Below, piece after piece: positions 6,521 to 13,840 of a DNA stretch of 15,450 bases. Under the pieces are notes generated by a model. It searched no databases and was not told the DNA's origin. It was given only the letters and a program-made list of their open reading frames with translations. The DNA is from Anaeroplasma sp902783745 (GTDB taxonomy: Bacteria; Bacillota_I; Bacilli_A; Acholeplasmatales; Anaeroplasmataceae). The stretch is taken from NCBI GenBank assembly GCA_946617655.1, contig CAMOKL010000031.1, positions 1-15,450 on the forward strand, given 5' to 3'. Numbering within the stretch: position 1 is the first letter of the stretch; each line of letters begins with the position of its first letter. A program made the translations under genes and the position numbers.

Positions 6521-8790
6521 TCTTCTAAGAATGAATATGGAGTTATACCTTCCATATCATATTCTCCTAAATATTCAAATGGAATATCACTATCTTCAAT
6601 ACGAATTCTATTATCAGTACTTCTTTTTTCATTTGTACCATTAATTAAAGATGATAATGATGTTTGTCTTTGATATTCTATATTTTTTAAAGCTAAAGAT
6701 AATGTATCCTTATTACCAATAAGTATAAGCTTTTGTTTACTTCTTGTAATACCTGTATATATTATCCTTTTTTTTAGCATTATTTGATAAGATGGTAATA
6801 TTGGCATTATTACATTATCAAATTCACTACCTTGTGCTTTATGTATTGATATTGCATAAGCTAAAGTTAGGTTATCAAATTCTTGAGCTTTATATGTTAC
6901 TATATGCTCATCAAATGATATTAATAATGCATCTTCACCCTCAACCTTTAAAACATCTAATACATAACCAATATCACCATTCATTATATCAAGCTCTGGG
7001 TTGTTTCTTAATTGTAAAACCTTATCTCCCTTTTTAAATAGCTTATCATCTCTTTTTACAAATTTTTCTTCATGATTATATCTATTTTGTACTGCTTGAT
7101 TTATTGCATCTATACCGCATATACCTTTATACATAGGTGCAAGTATTTGAATACCAGATATTAAATCTAATCCTCTTTTTACATAGGCATCTAATATTTT
7201 AAATATTTGATCAATTGTATCTTTTGTATCACTATTATAAAAATAGACTTCTTTTTTTTCTAAGAATAATCTATAATCTATTTTTTCATTTAATACCATT
7301 TGACTTAATTTAATAATATTAGAATTAGCTGCTTGTCTTAGAATTTCATTTAATTTTGTCGTTTTAAATACATTAGTATTCATTAAATCATATAAAACAT
7401 TTCCAGGACCAACAGATGGTAACTGATTAATATCTCCAACTAAAATTACTATAGTATCATTTTGTAATGCCTTAAATAAGCTTGACGCAAGCATTATATC
7501 AAGCATTGATACTTCATCTATTATAAGTAGTGATGTTGATAATAAATTATATTCATTATAGTTAAATGTTTGATCGTAATTATATCCTAATAATTTATGA
7601 ATTGTTTGTGCCTTAAATCCTGTTGCCTCAACCATTCTTTTTGATGCTCTACCTGTAGGAGATGCTAAAGATATTTTTTGTTGCATCGCAATATCAGATA
7701 AAGACATATCCATAAGTCTTGCATAACAATTTAATATTCCCTTTAGGATAGTAGATTTACCAGTACCAGGTCCACCTGTAATAATAGATAGCTTATTAGA
7801 TAATGCATTAATAATTGCTTCTCTTTGCATAGGTGTATATTTAATATCAATTGTAGACTCAACATATTCTAATGCAGCCCTAACCTTATCAATACTAAAT
7901 TTAGGTTTAGATTGCATATTTAATATTTTATCTTTTAAAGATGTTTCACATTTATATAAATATGAATCATAGAATTTATCATCAATATGAACTAATTTAT
8001 TTTCTAATATTAATTCACCTATAATCCTATCAATTAATTCAATATTAGAAATATTTAATAAAGACATAGTTGAATTTAATAATTGCTCATGTGTTATATA
8101 TGTAAATCCTTCTTGGTAACAAATAAAATTAATTGTATATATTATTGCTGCCTTAATTCTTTTAGGATCATTAGGTAAAAAACCTAATGTTATTGCTAGA
8201 TTATCACATTTTTTAAAGCCAAATCCATCTACATCATCAATTAATCTATATGGATTTTCTTTAATTAGATTTGCCGCATTTGCGCCATATCTTTCATATA
8301 ACTTTAAAACCATTTTAGAACTTAAGCCAAATGAATATAGATCAACAAAAGTTTTATCTATTGCCTCATTTTCTTTTAAAACCTCGTAAATGATTTTCCT
8401 TTTAGTTTCATTCAAACCTTTTACTTCATTAAGACATGTTTTATCATTTAATATTTTAGTAATTGCATCACATCCTAAAACATCAACAATGTTAGTTGCA
8501 GTCTTAAGACCTATTCCTACAAATTTTTCGCTTGATAAATATTCTATTAATCCTTCCTTAGAAATGGAATTAGACCTAGAATATGACTCAACAAAAAACT
8601 GTTCACCATATTTAAGGTTTGATCTAAATTCCCCAATGAATTCATAGCTTAAACCATCCTCTAAATGCGGAAAAGAGCCAACAATAGTTAGCTCTTCATC
8701 ATCTGTTATAAGCTTACAAACCTTATAAAGTGAATCTTGAGATTCATATATGTAATTAGAAATGTAACCAACAATTCTTTTCTTTTCCAT
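6517..8790 (-). CDS. recD2: RecD2 (RecD-like) ATP-dependent 5'-3' DNA helicase
   Basis: This 757-aa SF1B helicase is of the RecD2 type found in organisms that lack it as a RecBC partner, and is linked to replication fork and mismatch/recombination repair. It has the long N-terminal region diagnostic of RecD2: a beta-barrel-like start (1-75), HhH segments (FVGIGLKTATNIVDVLG, 90-106; ENPYRLIDDVDGFGFKKCD, 178-196) and a winged region. The motor follows: Walker A GGPGTGKST (339-347), Q-type TPMQREAI (319-326), Walker B IDEVSML (424-430), GDINQLPSVG (452-461), and the motif V/VI stretches IHKAQGSEFD (649-658) and YTGITRSK (678-685). The length is normal. It starts 3 nt after the mnmA stop with only a weak SD, so it probably relies on coupling. 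The mnmA-recD2 pairing is common in Firmicutes. Confidence 0.95.
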   Translation of the reverse strand: MEKKRIVGYISNYIYESQDSLYKVCKLITDDEELTIVGSFPHLEDGLSYEFIGEFRSNLKYGEQFFVESYSRSNSISKEGLIEYLSSEKFVGIGLKTATNIVDVLGCDAITKILNDKTCLNEVKGLNETKRKIIYEVLKENEAIDKTFVDLYSFGLSSKMVLKLYERYGANAANLIKENPYRLIDDVDGFGFKKCDNLAITLGFLPNDPKRIKAAIIYTINFICYQEGFTYITHEQLLNSTMSLLNISNIELIDRIIGELILENKLVHIDDKFYDSYLYKCETSLKDKILNMQSKPKFSIDKVRAALEYVESTIDIKYTPMQREAIINALSNKLSIITGGPGTGKSTILKGILNCYARLMDMSLSDIAMQQKISLASPTGRASKRMVEATGFKAQTIHKLLGYNYDQTFNYNEYNLLSTSLLIIDEVSMLDIMLASSLFKALQNDTIVILVGDINQLPSVGPGNVLYDLMNTNVFKTTKLNEILRQAANSNIIKLSQMVLNEKIDYRLFLEKKEVYFYNSDTKDTIDQIFKILDAYVKRGLDLISGIQILAPMYKGICGIDAINQAVQNRYNHEEKFVKRDDKLFKKGDKVLQLRNNPELDIMNGDIGYVLDVLKVEGEDALLISFDEHIVTYKAQEFDNLTLAYAISIHKAQGSEFDNVIMPILPSYQIMLKKRIIYTGITRSKQKLILIGNKDTLSLALKNIEYQRQTSLSSLINGTNEKRSTDNRIRIEDSDIPFEYLGEYDMEGITPYSFLED

Positions 8791-8793
8791 TTA

Positions 8794-9921
8794 TTAATAC
8801 ATTCTCTTTTCTAAATCCATATATGCGGCATCAATAATACCGCCTCCTAAGCATACTTCTCCATCATAAATAACTGCAGCTTGTCCTGGAGTTACTGCAC
8901 GTACACCTGATGGATAAAATACTTGCATTAAATCATCATTTATAAATTTAACTGTAACATCAATATCAGCTTGACGATATCTAAATTTAGCTTGATACTT
9001 CTTACCTTCTTCTGGCTTATCAGATATCCAGTTTAAGCTTGATACAAAACAGTTATTAGATATTAATAATTCACTATCGTGTCCTTGACCTACAATAAGC
9101 TCATTAGTTTCTAAATTCTTACCACATACAAACCATGCAGCATTTTCATATTCGTTAGACCCACCAATGCCTAATCCTTTTCTTTGACCAATTGTATAAT
9201 ACATTAATCCATCATGCTTACCTAAGATTTTACCATCAGTTGTAACAATATTACCTGGAGTTGATGGTAAATAATTCTTTAAAAATTCATGGAAATTTCT
9301 CTCACCTATAAAGCAAATACCAGTTGAGTCCTTTTTATCCATTGTATAAAGGTTAGCTTCATGTGCAATCTTTCTTACCTCAGGCTTTGTTAAATGACCT
9401 ATAGGGAATAATGAATGTCTTAATTCCTCTTGAGTTATTTGACATAAGAAATATGTTTGATCCTTATTAGAATCAACACCTCTTAATAAATAAGATTTAT
9501 CTTTTTCATGTCTTACTCTTGCGTAATGTCCCATCGCAATATAATCAGCACCAAGTGTCATTGCATGCTTAAGGAATGCATTAAATTTTATATATTTATT
9601 GCACATTACATCGGGGTTTGGTGTTCTTCCTTTTTTATATTCATCTAAAAAATATGTGAATACTGTATTCCAATATTCTTCAACAAAATCAATTCGGTTT
9701 AGTTTAATACCAAGCTCATCTGCAACCATTTTTGCATCTTGATAATCTTTTTCTTGAGGACATACATCATCATTAACATCAGGATTACCTAAAATGTCAT
9801 TATTTGTTGCTGAATCCCAGTTTCTCATAAACATGGCTTCAACATCATATCCTTCGTCCTTTAAAATTTTTAATGCAACTGATGAATCAACTCCACCAGA
9901 TAAACCTAAAATTACTTTCAT
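8794..9921 (-). CDS. mnmA: tRNA-specific 2-thiouridylase MnmA
   Basis: The enzyme makes the s2U34 thiolation in tRNA-Lys, -Glu and -Gln, using sulfur relayed from a cysteine desulfurase. The 375-aa product shows the PP-loop GLSGGVDSS (6-14), the FMRNWD element (31-36), TPNPDVMCNKYIKF with catalytic Cys107, GHYAR (131-135) and STGICFIGERNF with the second Cys203. The C-terminal barrel ends in PGQAAVIYDGEVCLGGGII, as in the family. The frame opens with a GTG at 9933, but the ATG at 9921 is chosen because the GGTGGTG just upstream serves as SD and the family normally starts at MKVILGLSGG. It is the first gene of an mnmA-recD2 operon. A tRNA-Lys gene, one substrate class (here CTT anticodon), lies about 1 kb away. 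Confidence 0.97.
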   Translation of the reverse strand: MKVILGLSGGVDSSVALKILKDEGYDVEAMFMRNWDSATNNDILGNPDVNDDVCPQEKDYQDAKMVADELGIKLNRIDFVEEYWNTVFTYFLDEYKKGRTPNPDVMCNKYIKFNAFLKHAMTLGADYIAMGHYARVRHEKDKSYLLRGVDSNKDQTYFLCQITQEELRHSLFPIGHLTKPEVRKIAHEANLYTMDKKDSTGICFIGERNFHEFLKNYLPSTPGNIVTTDGKILGKHDGLMYYTIGQRKGLGIGGSNEYENAAWFVCGKNLETNELIVGQGHDSELLISNNCFVSSLNWISDKPEEGKKYQAKFRYRQADIDVTVKFINDDLMQVFYPSGVRAVTPGQAAVIYDGEVCLGGGIIDAAYMDLEKRMY

Positions 9922-9942
9922 TTTAAACACCACCGTAGAAGT

Positions 9943-9951
9943 ATTTTATCA
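9943..9951 (-). promoter_or_regulatory. Extended -10 promoter of mnmA
   Basis: TGATAAAAT on the minus strand is an extended -10 (TGn plus TAAAAT). The corresponding -35 place (9966-9971) reads TTTATT, a poor match. The predicted start of transcription is near 9936, giving a leader of about 15 nt that still includes the GGTGG SD. Confidence 0.5.
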
Positions 9952-9955
9952 CATT

Positions 9956-9973
9956 TGTTTATTGAAATAAACA
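9956..9973. promoter_or_regulatory. Perfect inverted repeat TGTTTATTGAAATAAACA over the divergent mnmA/plsC-like promoters
   Basis: Two 8-bp arms flank GA. The repeat covers the -35 of the rightward promoter and the -35 position of the leftward one, which is a natural operator position for a repressor acting on both genes. No cognate regulator is visible in the window. It is AT-rich, so chance cannot be excluded. Confidence 0.4.
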
Positions 9974-9990
9974 CTAAATATAAGTATAAT
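9962..9990 (+). promoter_or_regulatory. Promoter of the PlsC-like gene
   Basis: -35 TTGAAA (9962-9967), a 17-bp spacer, and a perfect -10 TATAAT (9985-9990) lie 25 bp before the chosen ATG. Confidence 0.75.
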
Positions 9991-10014
9991 TACTGATTGA
10001 AAGGGGTGGATGCG

Positions 10015-10794
10015 ATGCAAGATAATAACAATACTAACGAAAATCAACACACATATGATAATGGCTTTCACCCAAAAGAGGTTATACTAAAGCCTAATTA
10101 TAAATTTTATCATCATGGATTCTTTTTTTGGATTATACATAAACTTACAGTTTATCTAACATCATTTATTTTATTCTTCCCTAAGATGTTTGTCTGGGGT
10201 TTTAGAGTAAAAGGTAAAAAGAATAAAAAATATATTAAAAGTGCACTTGTAATATCAAACCATACATTGCCATCTGATATATTTTTAATCAAATCATCTA
10301 TAAAAACTAAAAAATTATATTTAACATCATTACAATCTAATATGGGATTTGGTATAGTATCATCATTCTTTAGATGGGGTGGTGCAGTACCTATTCCAAC
10401 AGATATGAATATGTTATTAAAGTTTAATAAAGATACTTATAATGAAATTAATAGAGGTTCTTCTATTCTATTTTATCCAGAAGCATCATTAGTACCATTA
10501 TGTGATCACATAAGACCATTTATGCCCGGTGTATTCCATTATGCATATGGTTCTTCTAAAAAAATTGTTCCATTAGTTATTACATATCATAAGCCAAAAG
10601 GATTATATAAGCTTACAAGAAAAAATAAGCCATGTCCTCATCTAAATATATTAGAGCCTTATTATATGGATGACAAAATCAATAGACGTCTTTCTATGGA
10701 TAAAGCAAAAAAAGATTTAGAACAAATAATGTCAGATTATTTCATTAAACATTCTGACTACTATTATGATGAATCAGGGAATAAGATAAAATAA
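10015..10794 (+). CDS. PlsC-like lysophospholipid/glycerol-phosphate acyltransferase (divergent)
   Basis: The 259-aa protein belongs to the LPLAT/PlsC family, which transfers acyl chains to glycerophospholipids at the inner membrane face. Motif I is intact (NHTLPSD, 82-88, the HX4D catalytic pair). Motif II is weak (GGAVPIPTD, 122-130, without the usual Arg). Motif III reads YPEAS (154-158) instead of FPEGT. VPLVITY (185-191) matches motif IV. A hydrophobic stretch at about 35-62 (FFFWIIHKLTVYLTSFILFF) is a likely membrane anchor. The N-terminus is hydrophilic and Asn-rich. The ATG at 10015 is chosen because AAGGGGTG lies 6 nt upstream; the frame also opens with a TTG at 9997. Altered motifs suggest a nonstandard acceptor or acyl donor, so I do not name it plsC. 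Confidence 0.82.
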   Translation: MQDNNNTNENQHTYDNGFHPKEVILKPNYKFYHHGFFFWIIHKLTVYLTSFILFFPKMFVWGFRVKGKKNKKYIKSALVISNHTLPSDIFLIKSSIKTKKLYLTSLQSNMGFGIVSSFFRWGGAVPIPTDMNMLLKFNKDTYNEINRGSSILFYPEASLVPLCDHIRPFMPGVFHYAYGSSKKIVPLVITYHKPKGLYKLTRKNKPCPHLNILEPYYMDDKINRRLSMDKAKKDLEQIMSDYFIKHSDYYYDESGNKIK

Positions 10795-10812
10795 GCATCT
10801 TATTCTCTGATT
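10772..10812 (+). other. Long 3' hairpin spanning the stop codon of the PlsC-like gene
   Basis: The arms 10772-10787 and 10797-10812 pair over 16 bp with a single G.U, around a 9-nt loop that contains the TAA stop. No T-run follows on either strand, so it is not a textbook intrinsic terminator. It may stabilise the mRNA 3' end or act in Rho-dependent termination. Confidence 0.55.
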
Positions 10813-10855
10813 TAAAACAAAAATAAAAAATATTTAAAAAAATATAAAATAGTAG

Positions 10856-10883
10856 TTGACAATAAAAAAATAACTGCTATAAT
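10856..10883 (+). promoter_or_regulatory. Consensus promoter of tRNA-Lys
   Basis: A perfect -35 TTGACA (10856-10861), a 16-bp spacer and a perfect -10 TATAAT (10878-10883) give a strong promoter suited to a stable RNA. The 5' leader of about 40 nt contains a possible AGTCACG/CGTGGCT stem (one G.U) around an A-rich loop. Confidence 0.85.
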
Positions 10884-10930
10884 AGTTACTGCAGTCACGC
10901 AAAAAATTAAAACGTGGCTTTGATATACAT

Positions 10931-11006
10931 GGACCCTTAGCTCAGTTGGTAGAGCAACTGACTCTTAATCAGTGGGTCTGGAGTTCGAGTCTCCAAGGGT
11001 CCACCA
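10931..11006 (+). tRNA. tRNA-Lys (anticodon CTT)
   Basis: This is a 76-nt cloverleaf including an encoded CCA. The acceptor stem is GGACCCT/AGGGTCC, the D-arm is GCTC...GAGC with TTGG in the loop, and the anticodon arm is ACTGA-CTCTTAA-TCAGT with CTT at positions 34-36. The T-arm is TGGAG-TTCGAGT-CTCCA, with discriminator A. All stems are fully paired. It forms a single-gene unit with its own promoter and terminator and reads AAG codons. Confidence 0.98.
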
Positions 11007-11019
11007 GTTATTAAAATTC

Positions 11020-11044
11020 AAAGAGGTTTCAAACCTCTTTTTTT
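11020..11044 (+). terminator. Intrinsic terminator of tRNA-Lys
   Basis: AAAGAGGT pairs with ACCTCTTT around a short loop, followed by a run of seven T (11038-11044). It begins 13 nt after the tRNA CCA end. Confidence 0.9.
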
Positions 11045-11073
11045 ATTTCTATTTATAAGCAAAAGAAAAAATT

Positions 11074-11102
11074 TCACCTATATTATTTATAGGTGATTTT
11101 TT
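11074..11102 (+). terminator. Terminator-like hairpin that contains the SD of the next ORF
   Basis: TCACCTATA (11074-11082) pairs perfectly with TATAGGTGA (11088-11096) around a 5-nt loop, followed by TTTTTT (11097-11102) and then directly by the ATG at 11103. The right arm holds AGGTGA, the only SD for that ORF. It may be a second terminator after the tRNA, an attenuator or SD-sequestering switch, or both. Confidence 0.65.
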
Positions 11103-11525
11103 ATGTTAATGAACGAATACATGTCTTCTTATTCTTTAATACAATTAAACAATTTAGGAGTATATAACTATATTTCTAATATAGTATCTTCTTCTTACAA
11201 ATACTTTAATATAATAAAATCTGTATTTAAGAAATCTATTATTACATCATATTCTAAAGGTCATTTAAAATTTAGCTGTATTTATGATTTTATACCAAAG
11301 CTAAATATTTATAGACTAAATGATAAAAAACCTAAAATAGGTCTATTTATCATAGAAACAGGCAATAATATAAATGATGAATTCATTACACAAGCTAAAA
11401 GTATATTTTCTAATAAGTGTATGATGATATTATCTGATGTTAAAACAATAATTATTAAAAAAGATAATCTAGAATATAATGAGTTTAATTATATATTTAT
11501 TTCAACATCTAATCTATATAGTTAG
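11103..11525 (+). CDS. Hypothetical protein, unknown family
   Basis: I do not recognise this 140-aa ORF. It is rich in Ser, Asn, Ile, Tyr and Lys, with no clear signal peptide or membrane segment. The second half alternates hydrophobic strands and a helix (KPKIGLFIIETG, 76-87; helix 92-102; KCMMILSDVKTIIIKK, 104-119; FNYIFIST, 127-134), as in a small alpha/beta domain. An AGGTGA SD sits 6 nt before the ATG but inside the hairpin at 11074-11102. No convincing promoter lies between that and the tRNA terminator, so expression may depend on read-through. It could be a degenerate remnant, but the frame is intact and looks protein-like. Confidence 0.6.
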   Translation: MLMNEYMSSYSLIQLNNLGVYNYISNIVSSSYKYFNIIKSVFKKSIITSYSKGHLKFSCIYDFIPKLNIYRLNDKKPKIGLFIIETGNNINDEFITQAKSIFSNKCMMILSDVKTIIIKKDNLEYNEFNYIFISTSNLYS

Positions 11526-11526
11526 A

Positions 11527-11554
11527 AAAAGAATGACCAAAGCGCCATTCTTTT
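11527..11554. terminator. Hairpin between convergent genes, probable bidirectional terminator
   Basis: AAAAGAATG (11527-11535) pairs with CATTCTTTT (11546-11554) around a 10-nt loop, directly after the TAG of the + strand ORF and 14 nt beyond the stop of the minus-strand membrane protein gene. The T-runs are short (4-5), so the strength is uncertain. Confidence 0.55.
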
Positions 11555-11567
11555 CATCTACTAATAC

Positions 11568-11750
11568 TTATTTACTTTTGTTTGATCTTAATGAGATAAA
11601 AATTACGAGAATAATTAATAAAATTGCGATTGGTATTAGTAGAGCTTGATAATCTACATTAGTAAGGATTGAAGCAACATATGAAAAAATAAGAAGCATC
11701 AAGAATATAGAAAGAAATAAAATAAGCGAATTATAAATCTTAGTTCTCAT
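11568..11750 (-). CDS. Small membrane protein with two transmembrane helices
   Basis: The 60-aa protein is almost entirely hydrophobic. TM1 spans about residues 7-29 (YNSLILFLSIFLMLLIFSYVASI), then a short polar turn (TNVDYQ), then TM2 at about 37-53 (LLIPIAILLIILVIFISL), ending in a basic SLRSNKSK tail that suggests a cytoplasmic C-terminus. A textbook AGGAGGT SD lies 5 nt before the ATG, supporting translation. No family is recognised. It is preceded by a leader of about 310 nt with long complementary segments and a perfect promoter, unusual for so small a gene. A toxin-like or membrane-modulating role is possible but not shown. Confidence 0.72.
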   Translation of the reverse strand: MRTKIYNSLILFLSIFLMLLIFSYVASILTNVDYQALLIPIAILLIILVIFISLRSNKSK

Positions 11751-11753
11751 AAG

Positions 11754-12062
11754 CTACCTCCTAAAATAGATAATCATATATGATAAATAAATCTTTATTG
11801 TCTTCATTTTATTATTAAAGGATGTTTTTATTATGCTTAGTTTTTTGATTTATTTATCATATTTATAAATTACATAGAATTTTAACTTAAACATTAAGAG
11901 GAACAATTGTTTATTAAAAGATATTTGGAATCAATACCGAGCAAAGAAATATATTAATTCTAGGAGTAAATTTACTATCTCTTATTCTTCTATGTAATTT
12001 AAATATATAAGTTAGAATTAACTAACTAAGGAAGATTTTTAATGGTTAGTTTTGACTAACCA
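11754..12062 (-). ncRNA. Structured leader or small RNA upstream of the small membrane protein
   Basis: This 300-bp stretch has no convincing gene but is strongly structured on the minus strand. In transcript order there is a 5' hairpin (12043-12062, 8-bp stem TGGTTAGT/ACTAACCA). Next is a 13-bp stem P1 (11988-12000 with 11867-11879, perfect). Inside P1 lie a 6-bp P2 (11979-11984 with 11895-11900) and a 9-bp P3 (11952-11960 with 11928-11936, one G.U) with a 15-nt loop. A perfect 16-bp stem P4 (11847-11862 with 11778-11793) follows, with a 53-nt loop. The SD of the 60-aa gene comes 15 nt later. P1-P3 are nested, giving a rod with a large internal bubble. I match it to no known riboswitch. The 6S-like topology is only a resemblance. 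Confidence 0.5.
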
Positions 12063-12067
12063 CTTAT

Positions 12068-12095
12068 ATTATATATCAAAAATAATTGATGTCAA
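12068..12095 (-). promoter_or_regulatory. Perfect-consensus promoter for the structured leader
   Basis: On the minus strand, -35 TTGACA (12090-12095), a 16-bp spacer and -10 TATAAT (12068-12073) match consensus at every position. The predicted start is near 12061, the first bases of the 5' hairpin. It lies directly after the T-run of the nad operon terminator. Confidence 0.85.
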
Positions 12096-12098
12096 TAT

Positions 12099-12132
12099 AA
12101 AAAAACACAAAAATAGTTTTTTCTACTTTTGT
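12099..12132 (-). terminator. Terminator of the nad operon
   Basis: ACAAAAGTAG (complement of 12123-12132, including the TAG stop) pairs with CTATTTTTGT (complement of 12107-12116), with one G.U and a 6-nt loop, followed by seven T on the minus strand (complement of 12099-12105). Confidence 0.8.
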
Positions 12133-12647
12133 ATTTCTTCTAATGTTTTCTTTATAAAATCATAATAATTATTTAATTCATTAGGTACATATAAATCAAA
12201 TAATTTTTTATCATTATTTAATATTGATTCTCTTAATTTTGTTGCGGAAATATCAATTAATTTTCTTGATACCTTTTTAATTGTTATATTAGATAATATT
12301 TCTTTTCTAAACCAAAGATCAACCTTATCCTCATTACCAAATATAAATAAATCTGGTGTTATATTATTATCTTTTAAAGTCTTAATTAGATAATCTCCCC
12401 ATAAATATACATTACCAACACCTAAATCATATATTGGTAATACTATTACATCAGGTCTTATGCTTTTAATCATTTCTTTTCTTTCTTCAAAAGAAAATGG
12501 ATTATCTATTGTTCTTTTTTTATCTGAAGAACCAATAAGGACTACTGTTTTTTCTGCTAAAGATAAAGATTCATCGATTAATGATATATGTCCCTTGTGT
12601 AGCATTTGGAATCTTCCTAATACTACTCCAACCTTATATTTTTTCAT
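12123..12647 (-). CDS. NadM/NadR-type nicotinamide (or nicotinate) mononucleotide adenylyltransferase
   Basis: This 174-aa cytidylyltransferase-like nucleotidyltransferase transfers AMP from ATP to NMN or NaMN. The nucleotide-binding motif is GRFQMLHKGH (11-20, the HxGH site), and the second signature is ISATKLRESI (133-142, ISxTxxR). The GRFQxxHxGH form and compact size are those of the NadM / NadR-N-terminal group rather than bacterial NadD. No Nudix or kinase domain is attached. It lies 1 nt after pncB with a weak SD, third in nadE-pncB-nadM, so it should supply the middle step (NaMN to NaAD) if it accepts the acid form. Substrate preference cannot be read from the sequence, so I give no firm symbol. 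Confidence 0.85.
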   Translation of the reverse strand: MKKYKVGVVLGRFQMLHKGHISLIDESLSLAEKTVVLIGSSDKKRTIDNPFSFEERKEMIKSIRPDVIVLPIYDLGVGNVYLWGDYLIKTLKDNNITPDLFIFGNEDKVDLWFRKEILSNITIKKVSRKLIDISATKLRESILNNDKKLFDLYVPNELNNYYDFIKKTLEEIQK

Positions 12648-12648
12648 A

Positions 12649-13839
12649 TTACTTATTTCTTTTTAATCTAAAATCTATAGAATTCTTTAAGTATTTTAGA
12701 TATACTTCATCATCACACATTGTCTTTGTGGAAGAATCTGATATTTTTGCGACAGGTCTATCGTTTACATATTGTAGTTTAATTACAATATTTAACGCAT
12801 CAACACATGTGTCATTTGTTACATATGTACCAATACCAAATGATACCTTAGATTTATCTTTAAAATATTGATATAAATCTTCTGCACGCTTAAAGTCTAG
12901 TGAATCTGAGAATAATAACATTTTAGTTTTAGGATCAACTCCATATTTTTTATAGTGATTAATAATCTTTTCACCCCAAATATATGGGTCTCCACTATCA
13001 TGTCTTACACCAGTATAGTTATTAACCATTGCACGATCAAAATCTAATAAGAATAAATCAGTAGTTAATGTATCAGTTAAGGCTGTACCATTATCACCTT
13101 TATATTCATCATACCAATCATTTAATGCATAATGATTAGTATAAGCTAAAGGAATTGAATCAATTCCTTGATACATTTGTACATATTCATGTGCGAATGT
13201 ACCTATTGGTGTTAGATTATATTTATATGCAAAATATACATCTGATGTACCAACCATATTAGGGCATGAATCCTTTAAACGCTTAATTGCGTAATTCATA
13301 AATTCTTTTGATAATCTTCTTCTACAACCAAATTCTGCAAATTTAAAATTATATTCTTTATTTTTAAATTTTAAAATCTTTTCTTCTAATCTTTCTTTTG
13401 CAGATTCTAAAAGCTTATTATAATCATATTTACATCTAAAATATACTTCATTAATTATTTCTAATAAATATATTTCGAATTGCATAGCTGAAAATAAAGG
13501 TCCTTTTACTATTACATTTAAAATACCATTATCTAAATATGTAGTTACATAATCTCTTATAGGATGCCATAATCTTAAGAATTCAACATAATCGAATTTA
13601 ATAAATCTAATACTTCTTAGGTAATCTAATTCATCATTTGTAAATTTTAATGTGCATAAATGATCAATTTGCATATTAATTTCATTAAGCATTTCATCTG
13701 TGAATATAACATCTTTATTACGACATTTAAAATGGTATTCACCATTTAGGTCTGTATGCTTATGAAATATTACCTGATTCATATTGAATTTATATAAATC
13801 TGTATCTAATAATGATGTAATTATTGGTTCAAATTTCAT
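12649..13839 (-). CDS. pncB: Nicotinate phosphoribosyltransferase
   Basis: The 396-aa enzyme condenses nicotinate with PRPP, with ATP hydrolysis, to nicotinate mononucleotide, the first Preiss-Handler step. Visible family motifs are SLLDTDLYKFNM (9-20), EFGCRRR (169-175, usually FGTRRR), GTSDV (197-201), GTFAHE with the phosphorylatable His217 (213-218), LTDTLTTD (254-261), GVRHDSGDP (277-285), FSDSLD (310-315) and GIGT (335-338). The length fits the PncB group of about 400 aa. It starts 1 nt after the nadE stop, with an AGAGGG SD within nadE, and is followed 1 nt later by the adenylyltransferase, indicating a tight operon. Confidence 0.96.
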   Translation of the reverse strand: MKFEPIITSLLDTDLYKFNMNQVIFHKHTDLNGEYHFKCRNKDVIFTDEMLNEINMQIDHLCTLKFTNDELDYLRSIRFIKFDYVEFLRLWHPIRDYVTTYLDNGILNVIVKGPLFSAMQFEIYLLEIINEVYFRCKYDYNKLLESAKERLEEKILKFKNKEYNFKFAEFGCRRRLSKEFMNYAIKRLKDSCPNMVGTSDVYFAYKYNLTPIGTFAHEYVQMYQGIDSIPLAYTNHYALNDWYDEYKGDNGTALTDTLTTDLFLLDFDRAMVNNYTGVRHDSGDPYIWGEKIINHYKKYGVDPKTKMLLFSDSLDFKRAEDLYQYFKDKSKVSFGIGTYVTNDTCVDALNIVIKLQYVNDRPVAKISDSSTKTMCDDEVYLKYLKNSIDFRLKRNK

Positions 13840-13840
13840 C

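Noticed and set aside
11754..11807. A 17-codon upstream ORF (minus, ATG at 11807, TAG inside the SD of the 60-aa gene)
   Set aside because: It has no SD, and its low-complexity AT-rich content overlaps the P4 stem, so it is more likely incidental than a leader peptide.
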